Shown here: positions 50,685 through 59,938 of the stretch, piece after piece
How positions within the stretch are numbered: the first letter of the stretch is position 1
Layout of the letters: the number at the start of each line of letters is the position of its first letter
Origin: Saccharospirillum sp. MSK14-1
Lineage (GTDB): Bacteria > Pseudomonadota > Gammaproteobacteria > Pseudomonadales > Natronospirillaceae
Reading direction: 5' to 3'
DNA: 64,000 nucleotides
NCBI RefSeq assembly: GCF_003054965.1
Contig: NZ_MIES01000033.1
Span: 186,001-250,000 of the forward strand
Made by a program: the position numbers and the translations under genes
The notes under the pieces: model-generated
The model's database searches: none
What the model was told of the DNA's origin: nothing
Seen by the model: the letters and a program-made list of their open reading frames with translations, nothing else

Positions 50685-51266
50685 ATGAGCTTTACGCTTC
50701 CCGAACTGCCTTATGCCAAGAACGACCTGGAACCGCACATTTCCCAGGAAACACTGGAATACCACCACGGCAAACACCACAACACCTACGTCACCAAGCT
50801 GAACGGCATGGTGCCGGGCACCGAATTCGAAGGCAAAAGCCTCGAAGACATCATCAAGTCAGCTTCTGGTGGCATGTTTAACAACGCCGCTCAAATCTGG
50901 AACCACACCTTCTACTGGCACTGCCTGAGCCCGAACGGCGGTGGCGCTCCAACGGGCGCGGTTGCGGATGCCATCAACGGCAAATGGGGTTCCTTCGACG
51001 CCTTCCAGAAAGAATTCGACGAAAAAGCCGCCGGCAACTTCGGTTCAGGCTGGACCTGGCTGGTGAAAAACTCCGACGGCTCTGTTGAAATCGTCAACAC
51101 CGACGACGCCGCAACCCCAATGACCAGCGGTCAAACTGCGCTGCTGACGGTCGACGTTTGGGAACACGCCTACTACATCGACTACCGCAACTCTCGCCCG
51201 GATTACCTGGCGGCTTTCTGGAAGCTGGTGAACTGGGAATTTGCGAACGAAAACTTCGCCAAGTAA
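50685..51266 (+). CDS. sodB: Superoxide dismutase (Fe) SodB
   Basis: Cytoplasmic dismutation of superoxide. The 193 residues show FTLPELPYAKNDLEPHIS, YHHGKHHNTYV, the iron-type GGMFNNAAQIWNHTFYW and NGGGAPTGAVADAI, and the metal-ligand block DVWEHAYYIDYRNSRPDYL. The ATG at 50685 follows GAGGAA; a longer frame upstream has no family match. The stop codon is inside a hairpin loop. Confidence 0.97.
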   Translation: MSFTLPELPYAKNDLEPHISQETLEYHHGKHHNTYVTKLNGMVPGTEFEGKSLEDIIKSASGGMFNNAAQIWNHTFYWHCLSPNGGGAPTGAVADAINGKWGSFDAFQKEFDEKAAGNFGSGWTWLVKNSDGSVEIVNTDDAATPMTSGQTALLTVDVWEHAYYIDYRNSRPDYLAAFWKLVNWEFANENFAK

Positions 51267-51278
51267 CGACGAAGTTTT
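51250..51278 (+). terminator. Hairpin enclosing the sodB stop codon
   Basis: AAAACTTCG (51250-51258) and CGAAGTTTT (51270-51278) are perfect 9-bp arms around an 11-base loop that contains the TAA. The right arm ends in TTTT, so it may act as a weak terminator. Confidence 0.5.
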
Positions 51279-51334
51279 GCTGGACGCTGGACGCCAGTTA
51301 GGCACGACAGACTGGCTTCAGCGTCTCCCGTTCC

Positions 51335-51345
51335 GGGGGGGGGGG
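51335..51345 (+). repeat. Homopolymeric G tract (11 G)
   Basis: Eleven consecutive G between sodB and the flavodoxin-like gene, 88 bp before the latter's ATG. Such tracts are slippage-prone and also a typical place for sequencing error. Confidence 0.8.
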
Positions 51346-51432
51346 CGTAGCACCCAAGCGTCTCGCTGTTCCTGAAGCAAGCAAGTGTCTCCCAGCCTCT
51401 CAAGCCCCTCATCAACGAAAGGACCACTCCCA

Positions 51433-52053
51433 ATGACTCGCGTTGGTATTGTCTATTTTTCGCCTGGAAAAACGTTGCAGCAACTGGCAATGGCGTTAGC
51501 CGACGGCGTGAATGCTGTGGCTGATAGCGAAGCAGTACGATTGCCCATTGAAGGTCGTCACATCATTGAGGGGCGTTATCAGAACCCGGCGTTGTTAGAG
51601 CAATTGGATCAGGTTGATGCCATCGCCTTTGGCTCGCCGACCTACATGGGTGGTCCTGCGGCGCAATTTAAGGCCTTTGCTGACGCAACCTCGGGGCCGC
51701 GCTACACCGAACAGCTTTGGTCGGGAAAAGCGGCGGCAGGGTTTACCGTGGGGGGCAGTGAAAACGGTGATCAGTCAGCCACCTTGGGTTATTTCAATAT
51801 TCTGGCCAGTCAGCTGGGGTTGGTATGGGTGAATCTGGATATGGCCAGTCAGTACAACCCGGCCGGTTTGAATCGCCTGGGTTCTCAGCAAGGTGTGGTG
51901 GCTCAGTCCGATCAAGGCCGTTTGCATCGAGATGATTTGGCAACGGCCTATTATCTGGGCCAGCGTTTAGCGACCGTGGCTCAGCGACTGCAACCGCTGC
52001 AAAAAAATGCAGCGCCTGCGGATCATGAGCCTACGGCCGCGGCGATCTCTTAA
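51433..52053 (+). CDS. Flavodoxin-like NAD(P)H:quinone oxidoreductase (WrbA-related)
   Basis: 206 residues with the flavodoxin fold: strand 1 and FMN phosphate loop [11 protein letters not shown], then [24 protein letters not shown], the WrbA/NADPH-FMN-reductase family block. [27 protein letters not shown] follows. It probably reduces quinones by two electrons, fitting the neighbouring sodB in oxidative-stress defence; the exact substrate is unknown. The ATG at 51433 has AAAGGA about 10 bases upstream. The 3' end overlaps the chemoreceptor gene by 4 bp. Confidence 0.82.
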   Translation: MTRVGIVYFSPGKTLQQLAMALADGVNAVADSEAVRLPIEGRHIIEGRYQNPALLEQLDQVDAIAFGSPTYMGGPAAQFKAFADATSGPRYTEQLWSGKAAAGFTVGGSENGDQSATLGYFNILASQLGLVWVNLDMASQYNPAGLNRLGSQQGVVAQSDQGRLHRDDLATAYYLGQRLATVAQRLQPLQKNAAPADHEPTAAAIS

Positions 52054-54137
52054 CTCGCCGGTAGCGCCTGTTGTGTGCGGAAGAAGGCCATGACAGCGCG
52101 TAAATGCTCGGCTTGCTCGCTTAATTCATCGGCCGAACTGGTCAGATTTTCAGCCGAATCGGCGTTGGATTGAGTGATCGAACTCATCTGTTCCATGGCG
52201 GAGTTGATTTGCCGGGTGGCGCTCGATTGCTCACCGGAAGCCACCGACACTTCGCGCACCAGTTCAAAGGTTTTCTGAATCGTCGGTACGATGTCTGAGA
52301 ACAATTGCCCGGCGGTTTCTGAAAGCTCGACACTGTGTTTTGCGGCCTGACCAATCTCCTGTGATGCCCCTTGGCTTTGCTCGGCCAGTCGCCGGACTTC
52401 GGCAGCAACCACGGCAAACCCGCGGCCATGATTCCCGGCTTTGGTGGCTTCGACGGTGGCGTTTAATGCCAACAAATTTGTCTGGTAAGCAATGTTATCG
52501 ATGATGCCGATTTTCTCGGCAATCTTTTTCATCGCGGCAATGGTTCGTTCCACGGCTTCGCTGCCTTTCTCCGCCTCCACGGTTAACTGTTGAGCAATGG
52601 ATTCGGTGGTCTGAGCGTTCTTCGCATTCTTGTCGATGGACGCTGACATCTCTTCAATGGACGCAGTTGTTTCTTCGACATTCGCTGCCTGATCTAACGT
52701 TGACTGACTTAAACGGCGTGACGTGCCATTCAGGCTCGATGCCGCAGTGCCCAGTTTGGCGGCCGACAGTAAAACTTCCTGAATGGTTGTGTTTAATTGC
52801 GCCAGGGTGGCGTTAATGGAGGTTTGCAGATCTTTGATCCGGCCTCGGTAGGAATTGCTTTGCAATGTCTGAGTCAGGTCGCCTTTTTCCAATGCCTGCA
52901 TCATCACGGTGATTTCATCGATGGGCTCGGCAAAGGCATTCATCACACTGTTCAAACCGGCGACGATTTTGCGGAAGTCGCCCTGGTGGACAGCCTCGTC
53001 AGCACGGATGTTGAGCTCACCTTCAACGGCGGCATCCACCAGTTTATTGGTGTCTTCAATCAAGGCTTTGATGTTGCTGCGAACTTTTTCAATGGTGGTA
53101 TTGATGAACACTTTTTGGCCCGGGAACGGGGCTAAGGGTGTATCCATTTTCCCAGCCCCGAAGGCTTCGATGCAGTTGAGCGCGGTGCGCTGATCAATGA
53201 TGTGGCCTTGCACCATCTGATTCAGACTTTCCGCCATGGTGCGGTAAGCGCCACCGAATTTTTTGGCATCAATGACCACATCAATTTCGCCTTCAGCGTG
53301 GGCCTTGGACATGCGATTCATTTCGGCAATTAATTCATTAATGCAACTGCGTACGACCTGAAGGGCGGCCAGGATGCTGGAGTCGTCACCGTCTTTTACA
53401 TCGATGGGAATGTCGAGATTACCCTCGGCAATTTGCCGTGAAATATGAGCTGCGGTTTTTGGCTCGCCACCCAGTTCAGACAAGATGCTGCGACTGATAC
53501 GCACTGACAGGAATAGCGCACAGAGCACCATGATCAGGCTGAGTGTGAGCATGATGGCCAGTGACAGGTAATAACTGGATTGGGCATTGGCGGTTTCGTG
53601 TTGCAGCAAGATCGTTAATTCATTGCCCACTTCATCAATAACGTCGCGCATGGTATTGAACTGAGCATCGACTTCATCAAGGCTTCGCGCACTTAAACGG
53701 GATCGAGCCAGTGGCGATGAGGCTGATTCCAAAGCGTCGACCAACGCATTGGAACTGGATTGCCATTCGGCTTCCAACGCCAGGTATTGTTCGACCAACT
53801 GATTGGAAATATCCGTTCTGACCAGCGAGGCATAGCGCAAAACCCGGTCATGCGCCTGTTGAATATTTTCAGCATGAGCTTGGCGCTGGTGTTCGAAAGC
53901 TTCGCTGCCGGGTTCAAGTACCAGCATGCTGCGTTCAGCGACCAGCGCTTGTTGCAGGTCTCGGTCGGCGTTCAATAAGAACCCTTGTGCCGGGGCATGC
54001 TCATTGGAAATACGGCTGACTTGGTCGTTAAAACGCCAGATAATTAAAGTACTCAGTGCAACGATCAAGATGAGTCCAGCGATTAAAATACCAAAGCCAA
54101 TGTTCAAACGAGTACGAGTTTTGAGGTTATCAAACAT
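52050..54137 (-). CDS. Methyl-accepting chemotaxis protein
   Basis: 695 residues. An N-terminal helix (about 12-33), a periplasmic four-helix-bundle sensor to about residue 190, a second helix ([22 protein letters not shown]), then HAMP and further HAMP-like repeats through about 460 ([55 protein letters not shown]). The signalling tip is [19 protein letters not shown] and [18 protein letters not shown]. It ends QALPAS, without the NWETF-type CheR-binding pentapeptide. The long linker of stacked HAMP-like units is the unusual part. Ligand unknown. Confidence 0.93.
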   Translation of the reverse strand: MFDNLKTRTRLNIGFGILIAGLILIVALSTLIIWRFNDQVSRISNEHAPAQGFLLNADRDLQQALVAERSMLVLEPGSEAFEHQRQAHAENIQQAHDRVLRYASLVRTDISNQLVEQYLALEAEWQSSSNALVDALESASSPLARSRLSARSLDEVDAQFNTMRDVIDEVGNELTILLQHETANAQSSYYLSLAIMLTLSLIMVLCALFLSVRISRSILSELGGEPKTAAHISRQIAEGNLDIPIDVKDGDDSSILAALQVVRSCINELIAEMNRMSKAHAEGEIDVVIDAKKFGGAYRTMAESLNQMVQGHIIDQRTALNCIEAFGAGKMDTPLAPFPGQKVFINTTIEKVRSNIKALIEDTNKLVDAAVEGELNIRADEAVHQGDFRKIVAGLNSVMNAFAEPIDEITVMMQALEKGDLTQTLQSNSYRGRIKDLQTSINATLAQLNTTIQEVLLSAAKLGTAASSLNGTSRRLSQSTLDQAANVEETTASIEEMSASIDKNAKNAQTTESIAQQLTVEAEKGSEAVERTIAAMKKIAEKIGIIDNIAYQTNLLALNATVEATKAGNHGRGFAVVAAEVRRLAEQSQGASQEIGQAAKHSVELSETAGQLFSDIVPTIQKTFELVREVSVASGEQSSATRQINSAMEQMSSITQSNADSAENLTSSADELSEQAEHLRAVMAFFRTQQALPAS

Positions 54138-54381
54138 ACGTTAATCCCTATCGGGCAGGCTCCATCGTGAAACAGCCAGCAGGCTGATGCTGAATTTCAG
54201 TATAGAAGGACTGGTGATAACGCAAGGCGCAGAGGGGACAGAAACGACACCTGCAATGACTGCACGGTCGCTGTGTTCAGGTTCACGCTTTTATAAACCC
54301 AAAGGGTCCTTTACAGAACCTTGATGGCGATGCGCAGTGGGCTCACTAGAATCGGGGACGCACTCATATGGACCTAACCCG

Positions 54382-54945
54382 ATGACCGAAGTTATGAACT
54401 CGAGCAATACCTCTCACTTGCCCAACGCCTCACCGCAACAATCGGAATCCCTGACACCGGACAGCACGCGCCAGCGCATGAATCATCGGCGACGTGAAAG
54501 CGGGATGCGGTTGTATAAACGCCTGATGGCCGGATTGTTTTCTAATATCTTTTTTGCGCTTGCGCTCATTATGGCGTTGTCGAGTTTGTTTAATCTGTTC
54601 GCGGATATATTCGATACCGGGGAGATGATCTCGACCGTTATTCACGCCATTAATACGCTGGTTATTGCCCTGGCGATGTTTGAGTTGGGCGCTGGCATCA
54701 GCAAGGAATACAGCAGTGAAGACAGCAGCGAAAATGTTTATACCAATATTCGCCGCACCATTACCCGGTTTGTCGGCACCGTTTGTATTGCTCTGGTATT
54801 GGAAGCGCTGATTATGATCATTAAATACAGCCAACTCGATTTGGCCGGTAATTTGTATTACCCGGTGGCCATCCTTTTTGGTTCAGGTGTTTTGCTGTTG
54901 TCGCTGGGTGGTTTTCTGGCGCTGACCCGGGGTCATACTGAATAA
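54382..54945 (+). CDS. Hypothetical four-helix membrane protein
   Basis: 187 residues from the ATG at 54382 (54394 is an alternative). A polar N-terminus of about 40 residues rich in S, N and Q precedes four hydrophobic helices (NIFFALALIMALSSLFNLF; INTLVIALAMFELGAGI; VGTVCIALVLEALIMIIKY; YYPVAILFGSGVLLLSLGGFLAL). An acidic stretch KEYSSEDSSEN lies between helices 2 and 3. Topology is clear but I recognise no function. The ribosome-binding site is weak. It converges on the Lrp-type gene. Confidence 0.65.
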   Translation: MTEVMNSSNTSHLPNASPQQSESLTPDSTRQRMNHRRRESGMRLYKRLMAGLFSNIFFALALIMALSSLFNLFADIFDTGEMISTVIHAINTLVIALAMFELGAGISKEYSSEDSSENVYTNIRRTITRFVGTVCIALVLEALIMIIKYSQLDLAGNLYYPVAILFGSGVLLLSLGGFLALTRGHTE

Positions 54946-54965
54946 TGTTGCATGGCCGCTAACGA

Positions 54966-55418
54966 TTAGATGGGCAGCTCGGTCGTGTATTTGAGCTGCT
55001 CCATGGCAAAACTGGAACTGACATCGGCCAGCTTGATGCGACTGACCAGGCGTTTATAAAAACGGTCATAGTCAGAAATATCGCCGACAACGACACGCAA
55101 CAGATAATCCACCTCCCCACTCATTCGATAGGCTTCGACGATTTCCGGCAGCTCGATTACGGTGTCGGTGAAATCGTCCAGCCAGGCATCGTTGTGTTCA
55201 TTGGTGCGAATAAACACAAAAACATCCACGCCCAATGCCAGTGGTTGACGATTGAGCAGCGCCACTCGGCGGCGGATATAACCGCCGGCTTCCAGTGCCT
55301 GTATGCGTCGCCAGCACGGACTGGTGGTCAGGTGGATGCGCTCGGCAATGGCCTGAACGGAGAGCGTGGCGTCTTGTTGCAGCAATCGCAGTATGGCCAG
55401 GTCGGTACTGTCGGGCAT
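54966..55418 (-). CDS. Lrp/AsnC-family transcriptional regulator
   Basis: 150 residues: N-terminal helix-turn-helix (LRLLQQDATLSVQAIAERIHLTTSPCWRRIQALEAGGYIRR in two parts) and the C-terminal RAM ligand-binding domain (VDVFVFIRTNEH, VEAYRMSGEVDYLLRVVVGDISDYDRFY). It is divergent from the class V PLP enzyme with a palindromic site between them, so it most likely senses an amino acid and controls that gene and itself. TTAGG precedes the ATG. Confidence 0.93.
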   Translation of the reverse strand: MPDSTDLAILRLLQQDATLSVQAIAERIHLTTSPCWRRIQALEAGGYIRRRVALLNRQPLALGVDVFVFIRTNEHNDAWLDDFTDTVIELPEIVEAYRMSGEVDYLLRVVVGDISDYDRFYKRLVSRIKLADVSSSFAMEQLKYTTELPI

Positions 55419-55430
55419 AAAAAACCTAAT

Positions 55431-55466
55431 AATTACGATAATTTGAAAAATATACTCTAATTATCG
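55431..55466. promoter_or_regulatory. Candidate Lrp-type operator between regulator and PLP-enzyme gene
   Basis: CGATAATT (55436-55443) and AATTATCG (55459-55466) are perfect inverted repeats 15 bp apart. The left arm is also part of the 13-bp palindrome AATTA-CGA-TAATT (55431-55443). A TATACT -10-like hexamer (55451-55456) lies between the arms. Lrp-family sites are AT-rich and palindromic, so a match to this regulator is reasonable inference. Confidence 0.55.
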
Positions 55467-55547
55467 GCGGTTCGCTGAAAATGTTGGCAACTCTATTGGG
55501 CGCCGGGGCGCCATACTGGTTCGCCAACGCTTTCAACGGAACCGACC

Positions 55548-56951
55548 ATGTGCCTTGCTGTTAATGCCTCCTCCGATCGCTGGCAAACGCTGCGCGACAA
55601 TACGATCAACTTACCCAACCAGCGTCTCTATGCCGACTGGACAGCCAGCGGCCGGCTGTATCGCCCGCTGGAAGAACGGTTGCTTGATGTCGCGGCCCCG
55701 TGGATGGCGAACACGCACAGTGAGGCCAGCCTCAGCGGTCGCAGCATGACGGCGGCGCTGGAACAGGCCCGAGAGCAGATTCGCCGGGGGGTCGGAGCCA
55801 GTAATGACGACATCGTCTTGTTCTGCGGCGATGGTATGACCGGTGCCGCAGCCAAGCTCAGTCGGCTGCTTGGATTGTGGGTTCATGAGCGCCATCGCGC
55901 GGCATTGGCACTGCCGCAAGATCAGCAGCCAGTCATCTACGTGACCCACATGGAACACCATTCCAACCAGACACTCTGGTTGGAAAGTCTGGCAGAGGTG
56001 CGGATTATTCCGCCCACGACCGAAGGCGACGTCGACCTTGACTGGCTGGCGGACGATTTAGCCGCATTGCCGACATCACGCCCACGCTATGCCTCGGTGA
56101 CGGCCGCCAGCAATGTCACAGGTATTGCCGCACCCTACCGGCAGATTGCCCGACTGATGCACCAACAGGGTGGATTTTGCTGGGTCGATTTTGCCTGTGC
56201 AGCGCCTTATGTCGCCATCGACATGCACCCCGCCGATGACGAACCTCTGGATGCTGTATTTTTCTCACCGCATAAGTTTTTGGGTGGGCCCGGTTCCAGC
56301 GGCGTGTTGGTATTCAATCGCGCGCTATACGCCAATCGCATTCCCGATGTGGCCGGAGGTGGTACGGTGGTGTGGACGAACCCTTGGGGTGAGCATCGTT
56401 TTATCAGCGATATCGAACGGCGCGAAAGCGGGGGCACGCCGGGTATTTTGCAGGGCTTGAAAGCCGGGCTGGCGATGCAGTTAAAAGCTGAGATGGGTGT
56501 TGCCGCCATGGCCGAACGTGAAGTCTATTTAAACGATTATTTTTTGGCTGGGTTGGACGATATTCCGGGAGTTCGGTTATTGGCGAATCAGCACCGTCAG
56601 CGCTTGTCGGTGTTCTCAGTAGTGATTGAAGGCGTGCATTATTCGCAGGCGGTGCGTCGTCTCAGTCACGACTATGGCATTGAAGCACGTGGCGGGTGCA
56701 GCTGCGCAGGCACCTATGGGCATCATCTGCTGGGCATTGATCGGCAAGCCAGCCGCGCATTCAGCGAGCGACTGGAGCAGGGTGATATGGATGCCCGGCC
56801 GGGCTGGGTGCGGTTGAGTTTTCATCCCATGAACAGCACGGCCGATTTGGACCGGGTATTGGCGGCATTGGCCGAGCTGGCCGGCAATCCGCAGCAAAAT
56901 GCAGGGCCTGCCGTTGCCGAGTTGGATCGACTCTGGGCACCATGGTTTTAA
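55548..56951 (+). CDS. Class V aminotransferase-fold PLP enzyme (cysteine desulfurase-like)
   Basis: 467 residues. The PLP lysine is K243 in FFSPHKFLGGPGSSG. Upstream are CGDGMTGAAAKLSRLL (phosphate site), THMEHHSNQTLW (ring-stacking histidine) and VDFACAAPYVAIDM (the PLP pyridine aspartate). Near the C-terminus, EARGGCSCAGTYGH has two cysteines close to where cysteine desulfurases carry their catalytic cysteine. The exact reaction is unknown: desulfurase, lyase or epimerase types share this fold. It is divergent from an Lrp regulator and converges on an aminotransferase gene. Confidence 0.8.
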   Translation: MCLAVNASSDRWQTLRDNTINLPNQRLYADWTASGRLYRPLEERLLDVAAPWMANTHSEASLSGRSMTAALEQAREQIRRGVGASNDDIVLFCGDGMTGAAAKLSRLLGLWVHERHRAALALPQDQQPVIYVTHMEHHSNQTLWLESLAEVRIIPPTTEGDVDLDWLADDLAALPTSRPRYASVTAASNVTGIAAPYRQIARLMHQQGGFCWVDFACAAPYVAIDMHPADDEPLDAVFFSPHKFLGGPGSSGVLVFNRALYANRIPDVAGGGTVVWTNPWGEHRFISDIERRESGGTPGILQGLKAGLAMQLKAEMGVAAMAEREVYLNDYFLAGLDDIPGVRLLANQHRQRLSVFSVVIEGVHYSQAVRRLSHDYGIEARGGCSCAGTYGHHLLGIDRQASRAFSERLEQGDMDARPGWVRLSFHPMNSTADLDRVLAALAELAGNPQQNAGPAVAELDRLWAPWF

Positions 56952-56974
56952 CGGAAGCCCGGTTTTAACGGCGA

Positions 56975-58090
56975 TTAGCGAATAACGCTGGCCAGTCGTC
57001 GCACTGCTTCCACCAGTCGCTCTTCATCGTAAAAAGCAAAACACAGTCGCAACGCTGAGCGGTTATCCGCTTGAGCTGAAAAGCGGGCGCCGGGTAGAAA
57101 ACCCGCGCCGGCGGCAATGGCATCGGGCAGTAACGTTTCGCTGTCGATGGGTGAGTTTAAAGTGACCCAGATAAAGTATCCGCCCTGTGGTGCTGTGAAG
57201 CTGATCGCGTCGCCCAGGTGTTCATGCAGCGCCGCTACCAACGCCTGGCAGCGGTCTTTCAATTGCTGACGCAACTGCATCAAGTGGGTATTTAAACGAC
57301 CATCCTCAAGCAGCGGTTGTACCAGTGCTGAGGTGAATGGATTGAGTCCACCGCCACTGTTAAACACGGCCGATTGCGTCAGTTTATCCAGCAATTCCGG
57401 GTTGGTTTGAATCCAGCCCAGTCTCAGACCTGGCGCCAGTATTTTGGAAAAACTGCCGATGGAGATGACCGGCGCCTGTTCATCGAAACTCGCCAAAGGC
57501 GGTGGTGGCGGGGTATCGAAGTGCAACAACTGATAGACCTCGTCGGCGACCAACAGGCAGTTGGACTGACGGGCAACGTCCACCAGTTGCTGGCGTCTGG
57601 CGCTGGATAAGGTATAGCCGCAGGGATTCTGAAACGTCGGAATGCAGTAACAAAAGGCCGGCTTGTGTTGATCGATCAAGGCGCTTAGTGCGAGGGGATC
57701 GGGTCCTTCTGCATCACGTGGAATGGGTATCAGCGTCAGTTCGTGATCGGCCAGCAAGGTGCGCGCAATAAAGTAGGTCGGATCGTCGACCAGCACGGTA
57801 TCGCCCGGGCGGGCAAAGCTGGCGCAGATGCGATCCAGAGCGTTGGTTGAGCCGTTGGTGATCAGCAGGTGTTCCGGGGCCACTGACACCGGATAGTGTT
57901 CTGTCAGCCACCCACCCAGCGCCGTGCGAAATCGACCATCGCCCGCCGGGGCGCCATAAGCCAGCGACAAAGCGTCAGCTTGCAGCGGCTCAAAGAGTAC
58001 CGCACTCAAAAAGGCAGGGTCGGGTTGACCGATGCCCAGATCCAGTCGATCGGTCGGGGCAATCAATTGGGTAATCGGCAGAACACTCAT
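56975..58090 (-). CDS. Class I/II PLP-dependent aminotransferase
   Basis: 371 residues from the ATG at 58090 behind GGAGAAG; a longer frame adds an unconserved leader. Fold type I features: LAYGAPAGDGRFRTALGGWL, ITNGSTNALDRI, DDPTYFIAR, PTFQNPCGYTLS, DEVYQLLHF, and the PLP lysine in ISIGSFSKILAPGLRLGW. The sequence resembles the catalytic half of MocR regulators and 2-aminoadipate aminotransferase-like enzymes but lacks the GntR DNA-binding half. The substrate is unknown. The downstream gene on the plus strand, the class V enzyme, is convergent; the Bcr-type exporter is 79 bp upstream on the same strand. Confidence 0.85.
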   Translation of the reverse strand: MSVLPITQLIAPTDRLDLGIGQPDPAFLSAVLFEPLQADALSLAYGAPAGDGRFRTALGGWLTEHYPVSVAPEHLLITNGSTNALDRICASFARPGDTVLVDDPTYFIARTLLADHELTLIPIPRDAEGPDPLALSALIDQHKPAFCYCIPTFQNPCGYTLSSARRQQLVDVARQSNCLLVADEVYQLLHFDTPPPPPLASFDEQAPVISIGSFSKILAPGLRLGWIQTNPELLDKLTQSAVFNSGGGLNPFTSALVQPLLEDGRLNTHLMQLRQQLKDRCQALVAALHEHLGDAISFTAPQGGYFIWVTLNSPIDSETLLPDAIAAGAGFLPGARFSAQADNRSALRLCFAFYDEERLVEAVRRLASVIR

Positions 58091-58169
58091 TGCTTCTCCA
58101 GCGAACACGGGTGTTGCCAGTCTGGGCAAAAGCGCGGCGGGCTTCAAACCCGCCGTTGCCATTGATCAC

Positions 58170-59369
58170 TCAGTTGGCGGGTGTCTGAGGTAAAGGTTGA
58201 GCGCGCGGCAAGCTCAAAGTCGCCAGGCAAGTCGGGACACAGATCAGCAGCATTGCCAGGGTGATGCGAGTGATCGAACCGTCGACCAATAACGTCGATA
58301 ACGTTGTCACCGTACCGGAAATCACAAATTGCAAAGCGCCAATCAGCGCACTGGCGGTGCCACTGAGCTGGCTGAAATACTCCAGGTAAGCCGCCTGGTT
58401 GTTCGGTGCAATGGCGCCAACGGTGCCACCGACCAGGACCATCATGGGCAGGAACGACCACAAACTGCTGCTGTTAAACGCCAGAAAGATGTTCATCAAA
58501 ATCAACGCAACCAGCTGCAGGCTGACGGCAATTTTCAGCAACTGAACGGGTGTGTAGGTCAACAGCAGTCGACGGTTGATGATGCCCATAACACCCATCA
58601 GGCCAACGCCGGTGGCAAAGGCCGCCGAAAACTGAGCGTTGTTGAGGCCGAACCAGCCTTGATACATAAAGGAAGCGTGAGTGACGAACAGCATTAACAC
58701 GCTGAAACCTAACGCCTGAATTACGATGTGGCGCCAGGCAATGGGGTGCATTAACACCTCAAGGTAATTGGTCAGTAGCTTGCCAACGGGTTCTTGCTTG
58801 GCTTCGCGTTTGGGCAGGTGGCGCAATAATTTGAACCACAGCAGGCTGGCCACTAAGAGGCAATAGCCCGCAATGAACCAGAAGATCAGCGACCAGTCGC
58901 CGACCCACAGCAGCAACGAACCGAGCGTTGGTGCCAGAGCCGGGGCGATAAACATGATCAGTGCCACCAGAGAAAACAGCCGAGCGGCTTCTTTGCCATG
59001 AGCGTTATCACGCACCAGTGCCGGCACGCTGACCATGATCCAGCCGGAGCCGAATGCCATGATGACGCGCCAGGTAATCATCCAGGTCAGGTTGTTGCTG
59101 GCAGCGACCATCAAGGCGGTGATGGCATAAATAGCCAGGCCGGTTAACAGCACGGGCGCGCGGCCATAACGATCTGACAACGGACCGCCGATGATCTGAC
59201 CAAAGGCCAGGCCGAAAATAAACAGACTGAGCGTTAAAGCCACTTGCGACTCAGCGACACCCAGGTCAGCCGCGATAACCGGAAAAGCAGGCAGGTAGAC
59301 GTCGATGGCGAAAGGACCCATCGCCATGGTGGCCGCCATCAGGACGGCAAACTGGAACGTTGTTTTCAT
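58170..59369 (-). CDS. Bcr/CflA-family MFS efflux transporter
   Basis: 399 residues with 12 helices and the drug-resistance subfamily features: MAMGPFAIDVYLPAFPVIAADLG at the start (motif D1 type), GQIIGGPLSDRYGRAPVLL (motif A), and WRVIMAFGSGWIMVSVPALVRD. E. coli Bcr exports bicyclomycin and also L-cysteine. With the two PLP enzymes and an Lrp regulator nearby, amino-acid export is a plausible but untested role. Confidence 0.88.
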   Translation of the reverse strand: MKTTFQFAVLMAATMAMGPFAIDVYLPAFPVIAADLGVAESQVALTLSLFIFGLAFGQIIGGPLSDRYGRAPVLLTGLAIYAITALMVAASNNLTWMITWRVIMAFGSGWIMVSVPALVRDNAHGKEAARLFSLVALIMFIAPALAPTLGSLLLWVGDWSLIFWFIAGYCLLVASLLWFKLLRHLPKREAKQEPVGKLLTNYLEVLMHPIAWRHIVIQALGFSVLMLFVTHASFMYQGWFGLNNAQFSAAFATGVGLMGVMGIINRRLLLTYTPVQLLKIAVSLQLVALILMNIFLAFNSSSLWSFLPMMVLVGGTVGAIAPNNQAAYLEYFSQLSGTASALIGALQFVISGTVTTLSTLLVDGSITRITLAMLLICVPTCLATLSLPRAQPLPQTPAN

Positions 59370-59509
59370 GAAGAACCACTGTGATTGCGGCGGCGAGCCG
59401 GGAGTGGCCCACCGGAAAGTCAGGCGGCATAGTTTAGCAAAGAAGGGACGGTGAGCCGATGTGGAAAGTCACATCGACCGCCAGTCGACTGGAACCCAGT
59501 GTCCAGCCG

Positions 59510-59938
59510 TCAGGATGGTCGGGAGTGGCCCCAGCGCACAGTCACCAGCGTCGATAACCAACTGGCCAGACCTGGCCATTCCAAACTGATGCACAGCGCC
59601 AGGATGGCAGCGGTCAGTCCGCTGGTGGCAGAGAAAACGAAGAACAGGGCGGCGATCTGGACCGGCATCAACAACAACAGCAAACCGGCCAGCATCAGCA
59701 GGCAGCCGCCAGTGCGGGTGAGCAACACCAGACGTGCACCCCACAGACCCAGTGCAATGCCGGCAGCGCCAATAATCAGGGCGCTTGGGCGGACCAGCAT
59801 GTGCCAGGCTTCGGTGGCGGCATGAGCGGTATCGACCAGTTCGGCGGTGGTCAGCGCCAGAGCGCCTAATGCCAGCCACAACAATGCGAAAAGACTGGAA
59901 AAGTGTCGAAAACGTTGCCAAGTGCGGTGGTCGAACAT
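59510..59938 (-). CDS. Hypothetical four-helix membrane protein
   Basis: 142 residues with four predicted helices (SSLFALLWLALGALALTTAEL, ALIIGAAGIALGLWGARLVLL, GGCLLMLAGLLLLLMPVQIAALFFVF, LTAAILALCISLEW). GAGGAG precedes the ATG by six bases. I prefer it to an overlapping 173-codon frame in another phase, which is polar, arginine-rich and lacks a site. No family recognised. It lies upstream of the Bcr-type gene on the same strand, 140 bp apart. Confidence 0.6.
   Translation of the reverse strand: MFDHRTWQRFRHFSSLFALLWLALGALALTTAELVDTAHAATEAWHMLVRPSALIIGAAGIALGLWGARLVLLTRTGGCLLMLAGLLLLLMPVQIAALFFVFSATSGLTAAILALCISLEWPGLASWLSTLVTVRWGHSRPS

Noticed and set aside
54301-54312. AAAGG/CCTTT inverted repeat between the chemoreceptor and the four-helix protein
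   Set aside because: Five-bp arms with a two-base loop are too short to form a stable stem or to stand out from chance.
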